Part shown: one piece after another, positions 32,586-46,170 of the stretch | Position numbering within the stretch: position 1 is the first letter of the stretch | How the letters are laid out: each line of letters starts with the position of its first letter | NCBI GenBank assembly: GCA_038373865.1 | Contig: JAXGGA010004699.1 | Coordinates: 21,428 to 85,427, forward strand | Direction of reading: 5' to 3' | Origin: Uloborus plumipes | Taxonomy: Eukaryota > Arthropoda > Arachnida > Araneae > Uloboridae | Length of the DNA: 64,000 nucleotides | Position numbers and translations under genes: made by a program | The notes under the pieces: generated by a model | Database searches by the model: none | What the model saw: only the letters and a program-made list of their open reading frames with translations | What the model was told of the DNA's origin: nothing

Positions 32586-33022
32586 GCAAAAATTTAATGT
32601 TTTTCAAAATAAAGAAGTTTTTGAGAGATTTGAAATTGCTTTATTCACAAAACACAACAATATTCTATCTATAAGAAAAAAAAAATATCAATTTTTAAAA
32701 TCAATGCAAGGTAAAAGTTAGCTATTGCCTAAGTCCTTTCTATGTAGCAAATTTATGAATGTGCATTTGTGTGTAACTATCTTTTCCATATCACATGTTA
32801 GTGTGTTGAATGCATCTTTGACCAGAAACAGTTGAATACGATCGATCCCGAAGTTGAATATTCATAGACTGACAGTATGAAACTTTTAAATAATATTCCA
32901 ATTTAGGAACAAGTACAAGTTTCATGCCCCCCCCCCCCCCCCCCCACCCTCTTAGCGACTTTTTCCTATTGGCATCAAAACTTCGCCAAGACTTCGATGC
33001 AAAACAAAAAACATCGCATAAC
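32586..33022. other. Unassigned intron with a C-run at 32927-32945
   Basis: No coding or repeat boundary recognised. Confidence 0.3.
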
Positions 33023-33030
33023 GTTCTTAG

Positions 33031-33904
33031 TAGGGGTGCGACATCGAAGACAAATCATCGATGTTTCAAGACATCGATGTTGGAAAATAAGAACATCGAT
33101 GCTATTGATACATCGGCTTAAAAACATCGATCTTTTTTTAATTACTTACACATTTGAATGTACTCCCCATTACAAGCGCCTCTTTATATCTGTCAATTGG
33201 ATACATCTTTTGTCTAATGGAAAAACATCAACCATAAGATATAGATGTCAATTAAGAAAACTTTTTGTCAGTGAGATATATACTACAACTGTTGATTATA
33301 TAACTGTGTAACTGTTTTTTTTTTATCGTATATTTTTACAAAACTTTTTTTTTCGCTGAAATGTAAAACATATCGAATGCAGAACAACGATATTTAAAAA
33401 TCATTGACAGTAAATCTTCGTTAGTTATTAAAAAAATAAAAAACAAACTTTTTTTCAATTTGGTAGAAATTGCAACTAGTGGTTAAAGAAAGATGAATCT
33501 TTTTTATCGCATAATGCTGAAATGTAAAAAGGACATCAAAAGAAGAACGCAAAACAACGATCATTAAAAGACATTTTTAAAAAATTTAAAAAAAAAACGG
33601 CGAACCAAATTAAAATTTTTCATAAACATCAAAAGCAAAACATCAAAAATAATCATAGACATTTTTTTCCAATGAGGTCAATATTGCATTTTCTGATAAA
33701 AGATGAAAAGTTTTTAAAAAGTATGCGAACCGTATATTTTTCTTTGGCTTTCTTTGCTGGAGTAAAAAACATCGACTTCGAAAACAACATCGAACACAAA
33801 ACATAGATGTTGGAAAAACGTCGACCCTCAAACATCGATGGTAAAAAACATCGATTTTCCCACAAAAACATCGATGTTCCCAAGACATCGATGTCGCAGC
33901 ACTA
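33031..33904. mobile_element. hAT MITE with ACATCGATG arms, duplication GTTCTTAG
   Basis: Left TAGGGGTGCGACATCGA, right CGATGTCGCAGCACTA. GTTCTTAG at 33023-33030 and 33905-33912 is a perfect 8-bp duplication. The word ACATCGATG or its relatives is repeated many times in the first and last 120 bp. Non-coding, 874 bp. Confidence 0.88.
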
Positions 33905-33912
33905 GTTCTTAG

Positions 33913-34422
33913 TGATGCTCTTTTGGCACCAACAGGAAAATTCAGATTGACATACAAAATCATAGTCTTTTCAAAAACTACACTATCATAGTGAAAAAGA
34001 AAATATCAAAGATCCTAAAATTTCAATAAATGAAGGATAAAAACGTTTTTGTGACGACAGAGATTTCTCACATGTATACGAAAGTCAGCGCATCCAAAAA
34101 TCATACTCAGCATACATAAACATACTGCTAAGGTTATTGCGAAGTTTCGCTTCAAAATTACCAGAAACATTGTTACGTATGAAAATATTACTAAAACACT
34201 AAAGATTATGTGCCTTATTTTACCCAAAATATCTATAGTACATAATAAAAAAGCGTACTACAACTGCAAGAAATATAGCGAATAAACGCTGTCATAATAC
34301 TAGTGTATTTACATTTCCAGCAAAATAACACTATGTTTTTGAAAATAGCAAAGATTTCTTATTTCTATAGTGGCACACTACGTAAAAATTAATCAACAAC
34401 AGGGTCAAAAACTTTTCAGACA
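33913..34422. other. Unassigned AT-rich sequence left of the Tc1 element
   Basis: The themes ATGAA-(G/T)A-AAAACGT and 'cctaaaatttcaata' also appear to the right of the Tc1 element (35890-35960), so the Tc1 probably inserted into an older repeat. Confidence 0.4.
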
Positions 34423-34424
34423 TA

Positions 34425-35846
34425 CACTGCTCGACATTGAAAATGCAACACCAAGAGGGAGTGGTCAGAAATTCATGCAAATTTTACCGTAGACGCACGT
34501 CACTGAGTTATGCAAATGATATGAAATGCGCAGCTCTCCGACGCACGTGAAGTAAGATATAAGAGAATGAAGTTGAAAAGTGGGATATATGTTCATGTTG
34601 GTTTTTCTGCCAGACTAATTATCGGAGAAATTTGGTTTTTGTCTCAAAGGATACGTGTGATAGGAGGAAATGCCACGCCATCCTCAACCAAGACACTTCC
34701 AGCATATAGACGACTTTACAAGGGGTATGGTGATCGGACTGAGAAGGGGAGGTTGGTTCATACGTCAAATTGCAGCTGATAAACCACATGGATGCAAGCA
34801 CTGTGCATCGGCTGTGTCGGAGATGGTTGGAAAGAGGAAATGTAGCCACATTGAGGGGTGCAGGTGCAGCCAGAGTGACGTCAGACCGCTTGGATCGACG
34901 GATTCACCGACAAGCTGTGGAGGACCCGCAAGTCACTTGTACGTCGATTTTGCAGCACGTGTAAGGTACCCTGGATGTTCCTGTGTCGACCAGAACCATT
35001 TCCCGTCGACTGGTTGCACGTGGCCTGCAATCACGGCGCCCGCTAAGAAGACTGCCGTTGACCTCACAGCACAGACTCCAACGTTTGAAATGGTGCCGGA
35101 CCAGAGCGACGTGGATGGCAGAATGGCAAACCGTAGTGTTCTCAGATGAATCCCGCTTCTGTTTGTCCAGCGATAGTCATCGCATACGTGTGTGGCGTCG
35201 ACGTGGAGAAAGATCGAATCCGGCAGTAACTGTGGAACGCTCCACAGCGCGACAACGTGGCATAATGGTTTGGGGCGCTATTGCATAAATTCCGTATCAC
35301 CTCTCGTTCGTATTCGGGGCACTATGACGGCCCAACGATATGTAGATAATGTACTGCGGCCGGTGGCAATCCCCTACCTTCAGGGTCTGCCAAGTGCAAT
35401 TTTTCAACAGGATAACGCCCGGCTTCACAGTGCTCGAATCAGCCAACATGCTCTACGAGGTGTACAGATGCTTTCCTGGCCACCATACTCTCCTGACTTG
35501 TCACCAATCGAACATGTGTGGGACGTGATTGGACGCCGTTTGCAGAACCTGTCACTGCCTCGTTCAGAGGACGAACTGTGGCAAATGGTTGAAAGGGAAT
35601 GAAGTGCCATCCCTCAGGACACCATCCGCAGGCTTATTGACTCCATGCCTAGACGTGTTTCTTCGTGCATCGCTGTCCGCGGTGGTCCTACTTCTTACTG
35701 AGCCGACGCCGTCCACGCTCTAAATTTTGCTTATTTATTTTCAAATAAATATCACTTATTGTTCCATACTGTCTCTGTCTTCTTACTAAATTTCATCAAT
35801 TTCTGACCACTCCTTCTTGGTGTTGCATTTTCAATATCGAGCAGTG
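34425..35846 (+). mobile_element. Tc1-like transposon, 1422 bp, TA duplication
   Basis: Termini CACTGCTCGACATTGAAAAT and, inverted, CACTGCTCGATATTGAAAAT. The arms match for about 50 bp. TA at 34423-34424 and 35847-35848. It contains a decayed transposase on the same strand. Confidence 0.93.
34670..35602 (+). pseudogene. Tc1-like transposase (DD34E), inactivated
   Basis: The start is ATG at 34670 (MPRHPQPRHFQHIDDF). A paired-like helix-turn-helix follows (DASTVHRLCRRWLERG). The catalytic core has VFSDESRF (first D), IFQQDNARLH (second D) and SPDLSPIEHVWD (E), so all three acidic residues survive. The frame is broken in three places: a shift near 34780, a TAA at about 34963 where the other copy in this window has a glutamine codon, and a shift near 35285. 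The 311-codon span is close to the usual 340 residues. Not functional as read. Confidence 0.9.
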
Positions 35847-35848
35847 TA

Positions 35849-36919
35849 TTAGACACTGAAAGATTTTGTCAAAGTCAAAACTATTTAAAAAGTTCCTGAA
35901 ATTTCGATAGATGAATAGTAAAAACGTCTCCTAAATACGTCGCAAATATATCAACACAAAAATCCTAAAAATTAATTTTCCATCAGAAATGTTTCAAAAT
36001 TGCTTGTAAAATTTAACATAAAATGACGCTTCATATTTTTCAAAAGTACCAGAGGTGGGTTATTTTCAGTTATTCGGTACATGAAATAAACGCTTATGAA
36101 AATAAAAACGCTATAAAAATATGCATTAAACAACACAAAAGTATTTTTCCATTTGTTGCTAAAGAAATAAATAAGTTGCATAAAGTACGAGGTTTCATTC
36201 AATTTGCAATATTTAAGCAAGTAGAAATGAACCTCAATAGTTCATGTTATCAAATTTTTGAACAAAATAACCAATATGAACTCACCTTCGTATTGTTTAG
36301 AATCCGCCGATACAAGCTGACAACTGCTTAATTAGGACTCGTACTAAACAAGCAGAAAATAACACTGTTTGTGCACACAACACCAAATATAATTCAACTT
36401 CGCAGAGATGGCCTATGACTCCTCCTTTTTTCAGGATTGTCCATTTTTAGGAAGGGGTGATACGCAGATGATAATTGAGGAATGGGATTCACAATTGATG
36501 GGGGAATTTGAATAGGTAGAAATTTTACCTATTTTAAGGAATGGATTCGTTTTCTCATTTGATTGACACCGGCCATCTCGTCGCGGTTGAATTATAGTTA
36601 ACTTCCCTGATTCCAAAGCACAAAGATTTCACTTCCTGCAACACACAACAGCGAAAATACTGCTAATCTAGCACTCAAAACAATGGCGCGCTTTCTAACA
36701 GTTGTTAACACAGTTGTATTCACTCAACACTCGTAAACACTCATATTTTCTTGGGCTCCAATACTGACACATAAGTATCGCAAATAATTTTTAAAATAAA
36801 CACAGTTTTTCGTTTTTTCTTTAGATGCAACGCGGAAAAAAAATAAAAAGGAACATTCCGACAGTCAAATTTCTCGTACACTTTCATTTCAATTCATTCC
36901 GTGTTCCTGTTCTTTTTTT
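35849..36919. other. Unassigned intron sequence
   Basis: No repeat with two ends recognised and no plausible exon. Confidence 0.3.
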
Positions 36920-36928
36920 CCCTGTTCT

Positions 36929-37109
36929 TTTTTTTTTTTTTCTTTACACAGACGCCATCAGCTTCGGCATACGACTGTGTACAATGTCCATTTCACTAAA
37001 AACTCACAGAAAGGTTGAAATAACAACCATGGGCAGGGCGGGACTCGAACCCGCGGCCACTTGCTTACGAGGAGAAGACTCAAGCTCTAGGCCACCGGGG
37101 CCCCCGAGT
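36929..37109 (-). mobile_element. tRNA-derived SINE, family B, with A-tail and 9-bp duplication
   Basis: On the minus strand: box A TGGCCTAGAGC, box B GGTTCGAGTCC, a short unique body, then an A-run (T's at 36929-36941). CCCTGTTCT lies on both sides (36920-36928, 37110-37118), the duplication left by target-primed insertion. It landed in the tail of the family-A SINE, so family B is younger here. Confidence 0.88.
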
Positions 37110-37118
37110 CCCTGTTCT

Positions 37119-37139
37119 GCGGGACGCATTTGGTTCCAG
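37119..37139 (-). mobile_element. Left piece of the split family-A SINE
   Basis: Continues the SINE at 39598-39917 after removal of the hAT element at 37140-39597; GGTTCCAG (37132-37139) is the duplicated target. Matches the tail GGAACCAAATGCGT of the copy at 22000. Confidence 0.8.
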
Positions 37140-38003
37140 CAGGGCCGTCGCTAGCTGAAATATCTGGGGGGGTGTTGAGAATTTGGCGGCCCTGTGCTCA
37201 TCATATAGGGGGGTGAGGGAGATAGCTTACCCCGAGCTTTGAAATCTAATATTTTTTACAAAGGTGGAAGGTGGATGCAATTTTTGTTTTTTGATTTTTT
37301 AATATAAAATTAGCATTTAGTATACCCCCTCCTCCAACACATGGAAAAATTCAAAATGACAAGCCTGAGTGGCTACAAACAGCTTTTGAGTTTTTGAGCA
37401 CATGCTTAAAACTTTAAAGTAATATGCAGAACTATTTATATAAACACCATATAAATGTTAAATGTCAAAAAATATTAATAAACAATAAATAATAATAGTA
37501 AACATTTATTTGTTAAAGTCTTACTCTTTGGGCAATCTGCTCTGTGCCGGGCATATTTTAAACGATTCATGAGGTACCTTTTTCTTCTTCCCGTGTTTTG
37601 CGGTGATTGTCCCTTGAGCATTCATGGCATTAAATTTTGTGGGAAACGCAGATCAAGTTCAACTGCCTAAAAATGTTCTGGACATGCAGATCCAATTAAT
37701 TACCGTTTAAAAAAAAAAACTCCCGATAAATATGAGTATTTTTCTTTTTTTCTTCTTCCTTTTTTCTTTTTTTAAATTGCAAGTTGAAAATCCAGTTTGT
37801 TCAACAAAAAAGTAACAAAAAAAAAAAAAAAAAAAAACTGTTGAAAAGAGACAAAATTTTTAATCTACTCCTTAGTTTTTAAAAATACATTTCACAAATT
37901 TTATTGATAAAAAAAAAATAAATAAAATTGACAGCGCCTGTGCTTCAATGTAGCCCATTTGCTTGCTAAACACTTTAAATTTATGGCGTATGTAATATGT
38001 TTC

Positions 38004-38510
38004 TCACAAGCCAGCAGTACTAGAGAGTAAACGCTGGTCTCCCATTGTACTCCTCAAAACATTTTTGATGAATTTTAGTTTACTGAAGGTTCTTTCATTG
38101 ATAGCAACTGTTACCGGAGAAGTAAATCCAAGCCGACAAGCGCAGTAAGCCAATGGAAGGGCGGACTTGAGCTTCTGTGCTTCAATCATTTACTTCTGAT
38201 AACGTTTCTACTCCATTTTCATTGCACTTATAGATAAAATTTCAAATTCAGATTGAAGTCACAAAGGATCCATGTATAAATTAGAATTGGGGAACAAATT
38301 AATGAATGCCTCTATATTGGTGGAACTCATTTGGACTCTGGAAAGCGGTGGACTTAATAGGAGGAATAGAGGCTTCATCTCCTCTAAGTTCGCATTCATA
38401 TTGTCTTTCGTCATAGTTAACAAATTGGCTAATAGCATCTTGAACAGCTGTCGAAAATATGGTTTAAAATCGATGCTCGCAGCGCATTTGTTTGTTTCCT
38501 TTTTCATCCG
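38004..38510 (-). pseudogene. hAT transposase remnant (C-terminal dimerisation region)
   Basis: 38189-38004 on the minus strand reads LPLAYCACRLGF then SPVTVAINERTFSKLKFIKN and LRSTMGDQRL, the hAT C-terminal dimerisation motif as in ZMYM1-like transposases. An upstream piece (38507-38259, with SIDFKPYFRQLFKM) is in another frame. The N-terminal zinc finger and most of the catalytic domain are not recognisable. Dead. Confidence 0.8.
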
Positions 38511-38594
38511 AAAAAAACGGACAATGAGCAGTTTTGCGTCGTTTGACTGCGATGTGATTTAGAAAATAAATCTGGAGCATCAGAGTAACTTTTA

Positions 38595-38738
38595 GGGACC
38601 TGCTCCACATCAGCGGAAAACGCGAGCGTAAAGCAGAAACGTAAAACGGATTAAATGGTGTTCCTATGGAAAGTACCCGGATTTTCGGTTTCTGCCTTCG
38701 GTTTCGGTCGCGTTTTCCGCTGATGTGGAGCAGGGTCC
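38595..38738. mobile_element. 144-bp Harbinger-like MITE, copy 2
   Basis: Termini GGGACCTGCTCCACATCAGC and its reverse complement. Flanks TTA/ATA (imperfect). Core identical to the copy at 13531-13674 over at least 45 bp. Inserted in the hAT element. Confidence 0.8.
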
Positions 38739-39597
38739 ATACCGTGTGGCCGTGTGCACAATATTCACCAATATACGCGATTTTCATTTTGATGGTCTGA
38801 GGAGGTTGAAAGAGCCTCCTCAATGTGCCGCAGAGAGGGCAACCGCATTTAATTCCCCCCCCCCCTTTTTTATTTCAGTATAATAAACTTTTATTATTTT
38901 TATTATTTCTTCAAATTTACTACATAAAAAAATTTGTTCGGTCCCAACACAAAGTGAAAAGTGATAAATTTTCTTTTTAATTATCTTCAGTTTAAACATT
39001 GCACTATCCTTCAATAATGGTATTTTGTGTGATTTTCTTCAATTTAAATTTATTTAAAATATAAAATTTGGCGGCCCTCTGCATATATTCTTTTTTTTTT
39101 TTTAATATTGCATCGATCTTATTGAATTATGTATACATAATTTGATTTATGTTTTATTAATTTAACTAATTTTAGTTACAGAGGTTCGCGTATCTTTTAA
39201 AGCTCTCGCACACATTTATACAGTACTTTTTTTTCCAAACTGGGCAGGGCGACCTATAGTTTCCCGTTTACATGACACCCTGAACGAGAAAATTTCGTAT
39301 TTTTCGCAATGAATATTGCTGTGAAGGAATCTTAGCTATTTTTCGCGGCCCCAATTATTTATTTTTCATAAGTAATAATTGGGGCCGCGGAAAATACAGG
39401 ACATTTTTAAAAAATCAGGTTCACTGATATTCTTAATAATGTTTAAATTATTCCGTTTCTCTTTTTAATTTCATTTGAAGTCCTGAAATATTTTTCTAAA
39501 ATTTCACTTTAATAATAAAATAAAATCGGCGGCCCCTTTCTTCAGAAAAGTGAGGGGGTGTAGCACCCCCCCACACCCCCCCTTGCCGACGGCCCTG

Positions 39598-39917
39598 GGT
39601 TCCAGTTGGTTTTGACTTTCACCTCACTTTACACTCCAGGGTCCCCCCTGAACACCACAACTCGTGCTTTGACCGGGATGGAGCACTTAAGAGCGCTCTG
39701 TTCTTTTTGAACCAGACCAAGGACCGAGCAAACCCTTGGCCCGGCACCTCCAGAGGTATCGTTTCACTTGGAGGACTTTGTGACCACGAACATTTTTAAC
39801 GTCCACCAGTTACCATTAATCAAGATGGTGGATCTTTGATCGGTTGGGATCGAACCCGGGACCCTACGGTTACGCAATACGCATCCGACGCCTTACCGAT
39901 CGGGCTACCACGGCCGT
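39598..39917 (-). mobile_element. tRNA-derived SINE, family A, antisense copy (right piece)
   Basis: Minus-strand box A TGGTAGCCCGATCGGTAAGG and box B GGGTTCGATCC are well preserved, with the family body (GTGGACGTTAAAAATGTTCG, CTTTGATTGGT-type words diverged). The best-preserved tRNA-like head of the three family-A copies. Its tail is at 37119-37139. Confidence 0.88.
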
Positions 39918-40342
39918 CCTCGTACACAAACAAGTGAAAATGACGTGGTTGAAGGGTTGCCAGTGCCATAGCTCATCCCAAATTATCGTATAACGTCATC
40001 ATTGTGCCAGGGTTGCCATACATGAAAATTTATCGCCGTGATTGCCGAATTTTCTTATTCACAACATGCAGCTAAATTCCAAAAATCGCCAAGAGGGGGG
40101 GGGGGGCATATCATTGTAAGAAGGTTGTGACTATTTTGGGTGAAGCAATTCTTAGGAAAAATTAAAAAATAAAAATGCTCCGAACATATTTTAATAATCA
40201 ACACCAGTGTATTTTAAAAGTGTCATGCCGAGTACTCTGCAATTCGGAACTCGACCGAGTAGTGAAAGGTCAAGTACTTGGTACTCGGCTACTCGGTATA
40301 GTACTCATTGTGTTGAAATCTTACTCTTGTGGTCTATTACAG
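39918..40342. other. Intron end, including ACTCGGC-type hAT terminus at 40224-40312
   Basis: GGTACTCGGCTACTCGGTAT (40279-40298) faces the terminus at 32517. The rest is unassigned. The acceptor tract ends at 40342. Confidence 0.5.
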
Positions 40343-40447
40343 ATACGCGAAGCGCAGCATCAGAATATTGCAAGTTTCATTGGCGCCTGTATTGATGCTC
40401 CTAACATTGCTATTTTGACGGAATACTGTCCAAAAGGAAGTCTCCAG
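40343..40447 (+). CDS. Receptor guanylate cyclase exon: kinase-homology core
   Basis: A 105-bp phase 0-0 exon with [30 protein letters not shown]. 'FIGAC-D-PN-x-x-I-x-TEYCP-x-GSLQ' is diagnostic for natriuretic-type cyclases. It corresponds to the hinge of a kinase fold. Acceptor CTATTACAG, donor GTGATT (weaker but canonical GT). Confidence 0.97.
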
Positions 40448-41139
40448 GTGATTCTTTTACTGATTTTTTTTTCTAAATAGTATTCAAGATTAGTCCAGCA
40501 AGTTTGCTGCTGTTACCGATGTCAATCAGAAAATTCAGTAGAAAATTTTTCCCCAATTTGCGACGCATATGAAAAATTCCAAAAATAGGCTGCACGGTAT
40601 AAAGCTGCTTTGAATTAGCCATAAATCTTATAAATAACTTACACCAAGTATTGATTGAAAAATAAAATGTAAATCTTGAAAATTACAATCAAAATGTTAG
40701 AGAACATGCTTTAAAACAAACAGAACTTTGGTATGCATTTGCAATTTTTAATTTTAAAATCTGTCGTAGTTGCAGATTCAGGTCAGAACCCTATAATCAA
40801 GTTGCTTTGTTACATAGTCTTAAAGTTGATTATTCTGAAATAAGTGGTAAATTTTCACGATAGATTACTATGCAAGCCACGTTAAAAACCTGGATACACA
40901 AAACTGCAATTATACTCCAAGTGATGTAGTTTTAGATCTAGGTTACACTCCCATGGGGTCTAATCAATTTGCTTAATTATAGTCTTTTACGTCAGCAATT
41001 CGTGCATAATCGTGCTCTAGATTTTAGAGCACGGATGTCTTGAGTACACAGTGAACCACCTACATTTATTGAATGTATTTCTGCTTGTTAAGCTTATCGC
41101 ATAGATTGCAAAAGATTTTTTGCAACCTGGTCATCCATG
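40448..41139. other. Unassigned intron sequence
   Basis: No feature recognised. Confidence 0.3.
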
Positions 41140-43133
<1,994 letters not shown>

Positions 43134-43988
43134 TCTATATATATATATATATATATATATACGAATGGATGCATGTTTGTATAAATGTTTGTTCCTTATA
43201 CGCATTCACAGTTTATAAACAATCTAAAAAGCTCAAAATTCAAATTTTTTTGTCTCAAAATTTTCTTTCAATTTTGAAAAAAAGAGAGTAATAGAGATAA
43301 GCCTTTAATAGCATACAAATTAATAAAATTTAACACATTTAAATATGAGTATTTTCCAACAAAGATGACGATTAACAATGAATTATCAATTTAAGGCTCA
43401 CCTATTTCATTTTAGCATGAAATAAAATCAAAACAAATATAACTCATGTTCTAATTATATCTTGGAACATTGGCACAAATATTGTATGATGCAGAAAATT
43501 AGAGGTGCCAACAGATATTTAATTATAATTTTTGCCAGCATTTTCTGGTCCTCCTATTAGAGGAATTATGCAAAAGACAGATTGATGCAATTCTTATATG
43601 CCCAGCCTAAGGCCCCTATATATACGAGCCAACGCATCAAGATTAAGTTTGACCACTTTGGATCCAGCGGGTGTTTGAGTGCTTGAGTGTTTGTCTTTTC
43701 TGGTAAAGTATCGCGTTTTAGTAATTTTTCACTGTGAGCAATCCGTGGTTTTGACAAAGCTTAGCAATGTACCAAAACTTTTTTTCTGGTAACAATAGCT
43801 CGCAACAATGAAAAATTGAAAGTAAAAGTATATGAGTTGGATCCAAAGTGGTGAAACTTAATCTTGATGCGCCGGCCTGTCTATATAGCGGCTCTAGCCC
43901 AGCCCATGTGGGTAGAATTTCTTCAAATAATTTTTTGGAGCTATGTCGTATTAATAAGCAAACCGGGCAACGCCGGGTATTAAGCTAG
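43134..43988 (+). mobile_element. Non-autonomous Helitron, second family, sense
   Basis: 3' end: CCGGGCAACGCCGGG hairpin, then TATTAAGCTAG followed by T. The 5' end is placed at the TCTATATATATA run and is approximate. A MITE interrupts it at 43610-43894. Different terminal hairpin from the Helitrons at 11365 and 23466. Confidence 0.75.
43610..43894. mobile_element. MITE with GAGCCGCTATATAG termini, copy 2
   Basis: Left AGGCCCCTATATATACGAGC, right CTGTCTATATAGCGGCTC; TA on both sides (43608-43609, 43895-43896). Inverted relative to copy 1 at 21743. Inserted in the Helitron. Confidence 0.82.
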
Positions 43989-44338
43989 TAAAAGTAATAA
44001 AGAAAACAATATGCCATGCTCCTTTGTTTTTCTGGCTCCCATACAATAGCGTGTAGTTAGTTGATGATATGGTTATTTCCGAGAGTCACCCATATATTTC
44101 GCACACAGCCGGGCAGAAAATAGGCAAAAAAAAAGCGACATTTTCAATCAACCTTTGCCCTCAAAGCCGAAAATGATCCACAATACGTAATATTTGTACT
44201 GGTTTTACTTAGTATTAAACAGTTAAGTTTAAAAACATATATCACGGGTCACTCATTACTTTTGAAGCAAAATGATCATATATTTAACATCATATATTAT
44301 TGACCTTAAACTTCCACCTCTACAACAAGTCAAATCTA
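43989..44338. other. Unassigned intron sequence
   Basis: No feature recognised. Confidence 0.3.
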
Positions 44339-44665
44339 CCGTGGTGTAGTAGTTAAAATACAGGATTCTTCCTTCCGAAGGTGCGGGATCAAACCTGGCT
44401 CTAGTCAGTGGATTTTTCAAGATGCATAAAATCGACAGCGTCCACGCCGCATCATTATGAGGCAGAGAAGATTCCCCAAGCACTCGGCATGGAGCATCTC
44501 TTGGCTAAATTAAATTTCGCATCGAATAGAGCCCAGGTGCCTCCATCTAGTGGGGAAACTAGGTTTCGAAATTCTCATGACCATTGCCATCGCCAGTTGT
44601 GGTGCCGCATGAAAGAATGGGTGCCACTCGGTGTGCAAAATGGTTTGTAGCCAATGCTCAGCCCT
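44339..44665 (+). mobile_element. tRNA-derived SINE, family C
   Basis: Head CCGTGGTGTAGTAGTTAAAA (box A region) and GCGGGATCAAACC (box B, 44383-44395), followed by a unique body (GGCATGGAGCATCTCTTGGC, CTAGTGGGGAAACTAGG). Only one copy seen here, so the right end is approximate. The forward frame across it is incidental. Confidence 0.65.
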
Positions 44666-44846
44666 GTTCGAAACAAACAGACAAATCAGATATGAGACAA
44701 AATAAGTTTCACCTTTTCTTATTACAATACTGTTAAAAATCCCATCCTGAAATTTACAGGCAAATTGAAGGTACCAAAACTATCAGCCCCCATTAACTTT
44801 GGGCTGCTTTATAAATAAAGACTATTTCAAGTTTTATAAGCACTTA

Positions 44847-45140
44847 CTAGCTTATAACCCGGCGTTGCCCGGGTGCTTATTAATACAACATAGCTAATTA
44901 TAATTGTTTTTTCATGCTAAAATGAAATAGGTGAGCCTTAAATTGATACTTCATCTTATTATTTCCCTAAATTGATACTTTTATAAAATTTCAATACCCC
45001 GCCTATGTGAATTCTAGTGCATCAAGGAACTTCTGTGCCAAGTTTGATGCAAATCCGACGAAAACTGTGGATTTGTATAAGAAACGAACATACAAACATA
45101 CATACATACATCCAGTTAGATATATATATCCATATAGATA
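44847..45140 (-). mobile_element. Non-autonomous Helitron, second family, antisense
   Basis: Reverse orientation: CTAG at 44847-44850 preceded by A, then a hairpin ACCCGGCGTTGCCCGGGT. It faces the sense copy at 43134-43988. The far (5') end near 45140 is approximate. It stops about 50 bp before the next exon. Confidence 0.75.
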
Positions 45141-45196
45141 GATTACTTACATTTTCCTTCAATTTCCTTCTCAATAAGAATATCAAAAATTTTCAG

Positions 45197-45268
45197 GATG
45201 TACTGAAGAATGACTCCTTGGATCTCGATTGGATGTTCCGCTATTCCTTAATCAATGATATAGTAAAA
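45197..45268 (+). CDS. Receptor guanylate cyclase exon: kinase-homology domain, DWMFRYSL
   Basis: A 72-bp phase 0-0 exon with [18 protein letters not shown] then INDIVK. '[16 protein letters not shown]' is invariant in the family and follows GSLQ directly, so the join to the previous exon is secure. Acceptor AATTTTCAG, donor GTAAGA. The expected next residues (GM-x-FLH) were not found up to 64000, so the following intron is at least 18.7 kb. Confidence 0.97.
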
Positions 45269-45318
45269 GTAAGAAATAATTATTTGTTATTTTTAGCTGA
45301 TAGATGTTTTAATTTTAA

Positions 45319-45794
45319 CCCATTAATGCCAGATATTTTCGTTTTTCCAAAGATATTTTGTATACTGGTTACAAATAGTGTTTAATGGACCAGGAAAAAT
45401 AATTTGAAAAATATCATGTGAAAAATAATTTTTTCATTAAGAAAAGAAAAATCATCCCTACAAAGGGAGGCTAGTCATCAGAGGGTACTTACTTTTCTTA
45501 CTAAAATGTTTTTTTTTTCTGCCTACGATATAATATTTAGGAAGACATTTTATTAGAAGAAATAAAAGCAACAATTAACATAAACTGGGAAGCTAGCTGG
45601 GAATAATTTTAAAAACTTAACTTTTTGTTCTTTAGATTATCAACGATGTCATTCTTCATAAAGATCATAATAAAACGGCTGCAGAACACACTTTACAATA
45701 GTTATGTGCTGCAATGTTGAAATGTTCATTTTTTGAAAATTCAGACACACTTTTTGGACCGTCCCTAATGCTAGGGATGCTATGCATTAATGGG
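45319..45794. mobile_element. piggyBac-type MITE, copy 2, uninterrupted (476 bp)
   Basis: Ends CCCATTAATGCCAGAT and, inverted, CCCATTAATGCATAGC, with TTAA at 45315-45318 and 45795-45798. The first bases match those of the complete piggyBac at 58164 (CCCATTAGCGCCC). It starts 51 bp after the exon. Non-coding; could have been mobilised by a related transposase. Confidence 0.9.
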
Positions 45795-45798
45795 TTAA

Positions 45799-46162
45799 AT
45801 ATTACTTGTTATTAAAACTCTGCAGTTACTTTTTTTTATATATTTAAAAATACAATCGTGGACTACGAATAAATAATGTCAAACCTTAAATTTTGAGAAT
45901 CGGGAACTTTATTTACGTAATAAAAACTTCTTTTTATCTCAAGCAGGAAATCACCACCCCTAAGCCAGGGCTAATGCAGGAATACATGCAATATACCGCC
46001 TCTAATGCTATTATTTTGTTTTTCTATTTAGAGTCTGTTGCGCTTTGCGTAAAACTGAATGATTTGAAATCTCGCAAATGTTTTTACGTTTCAAATCTCA
46101 TAAAAATTTCTTGTTAGCGATACATTTATTTGAATTATGATATTGTGGAAAATATTCGTTTC
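45799..46162. other. Intron with a solo CCCCTAAGCC terminus at 45953-45977
   Basis: ACCACCCCTAAGCCAGGGCT matches the ends at 17392 and 18793; no partner end. Confidence 0.5.
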
Positions 46163-46170
46163 ATTTAACC

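Larger units (their letters stand above)
37140..39597 (-). mobile_element. hAT element (2458 bp) inside a SINE, duplication GGTTCCAG
   Basis: Termini CAGGGCCGTCGCTAGC and, inverted, CAGGGCCGTCGGCAAG. GGTTCCAG flanks it at 37132-37139 and 39598-39605. The SINE sequence becomes continuous once the element is removed. Contains transposase remnants on the minus strand and a 144-bp MITE. Confidence 0.92.

Noticed and set aside
36990..37110. Possible true tRNA gene on the minus strand
   Set aside because: Boxes A and B are good, but the acceptor ends do not pair and an A-tail plus 9-bp duplication show a SINE.
32517..40312. A single hAT element spanning 32517-40312
   Set aside because: The two ends face correctly, but I could not find a matching 8-bp duplication, and an exon boundary lies within 35 bp; left as separate termini.
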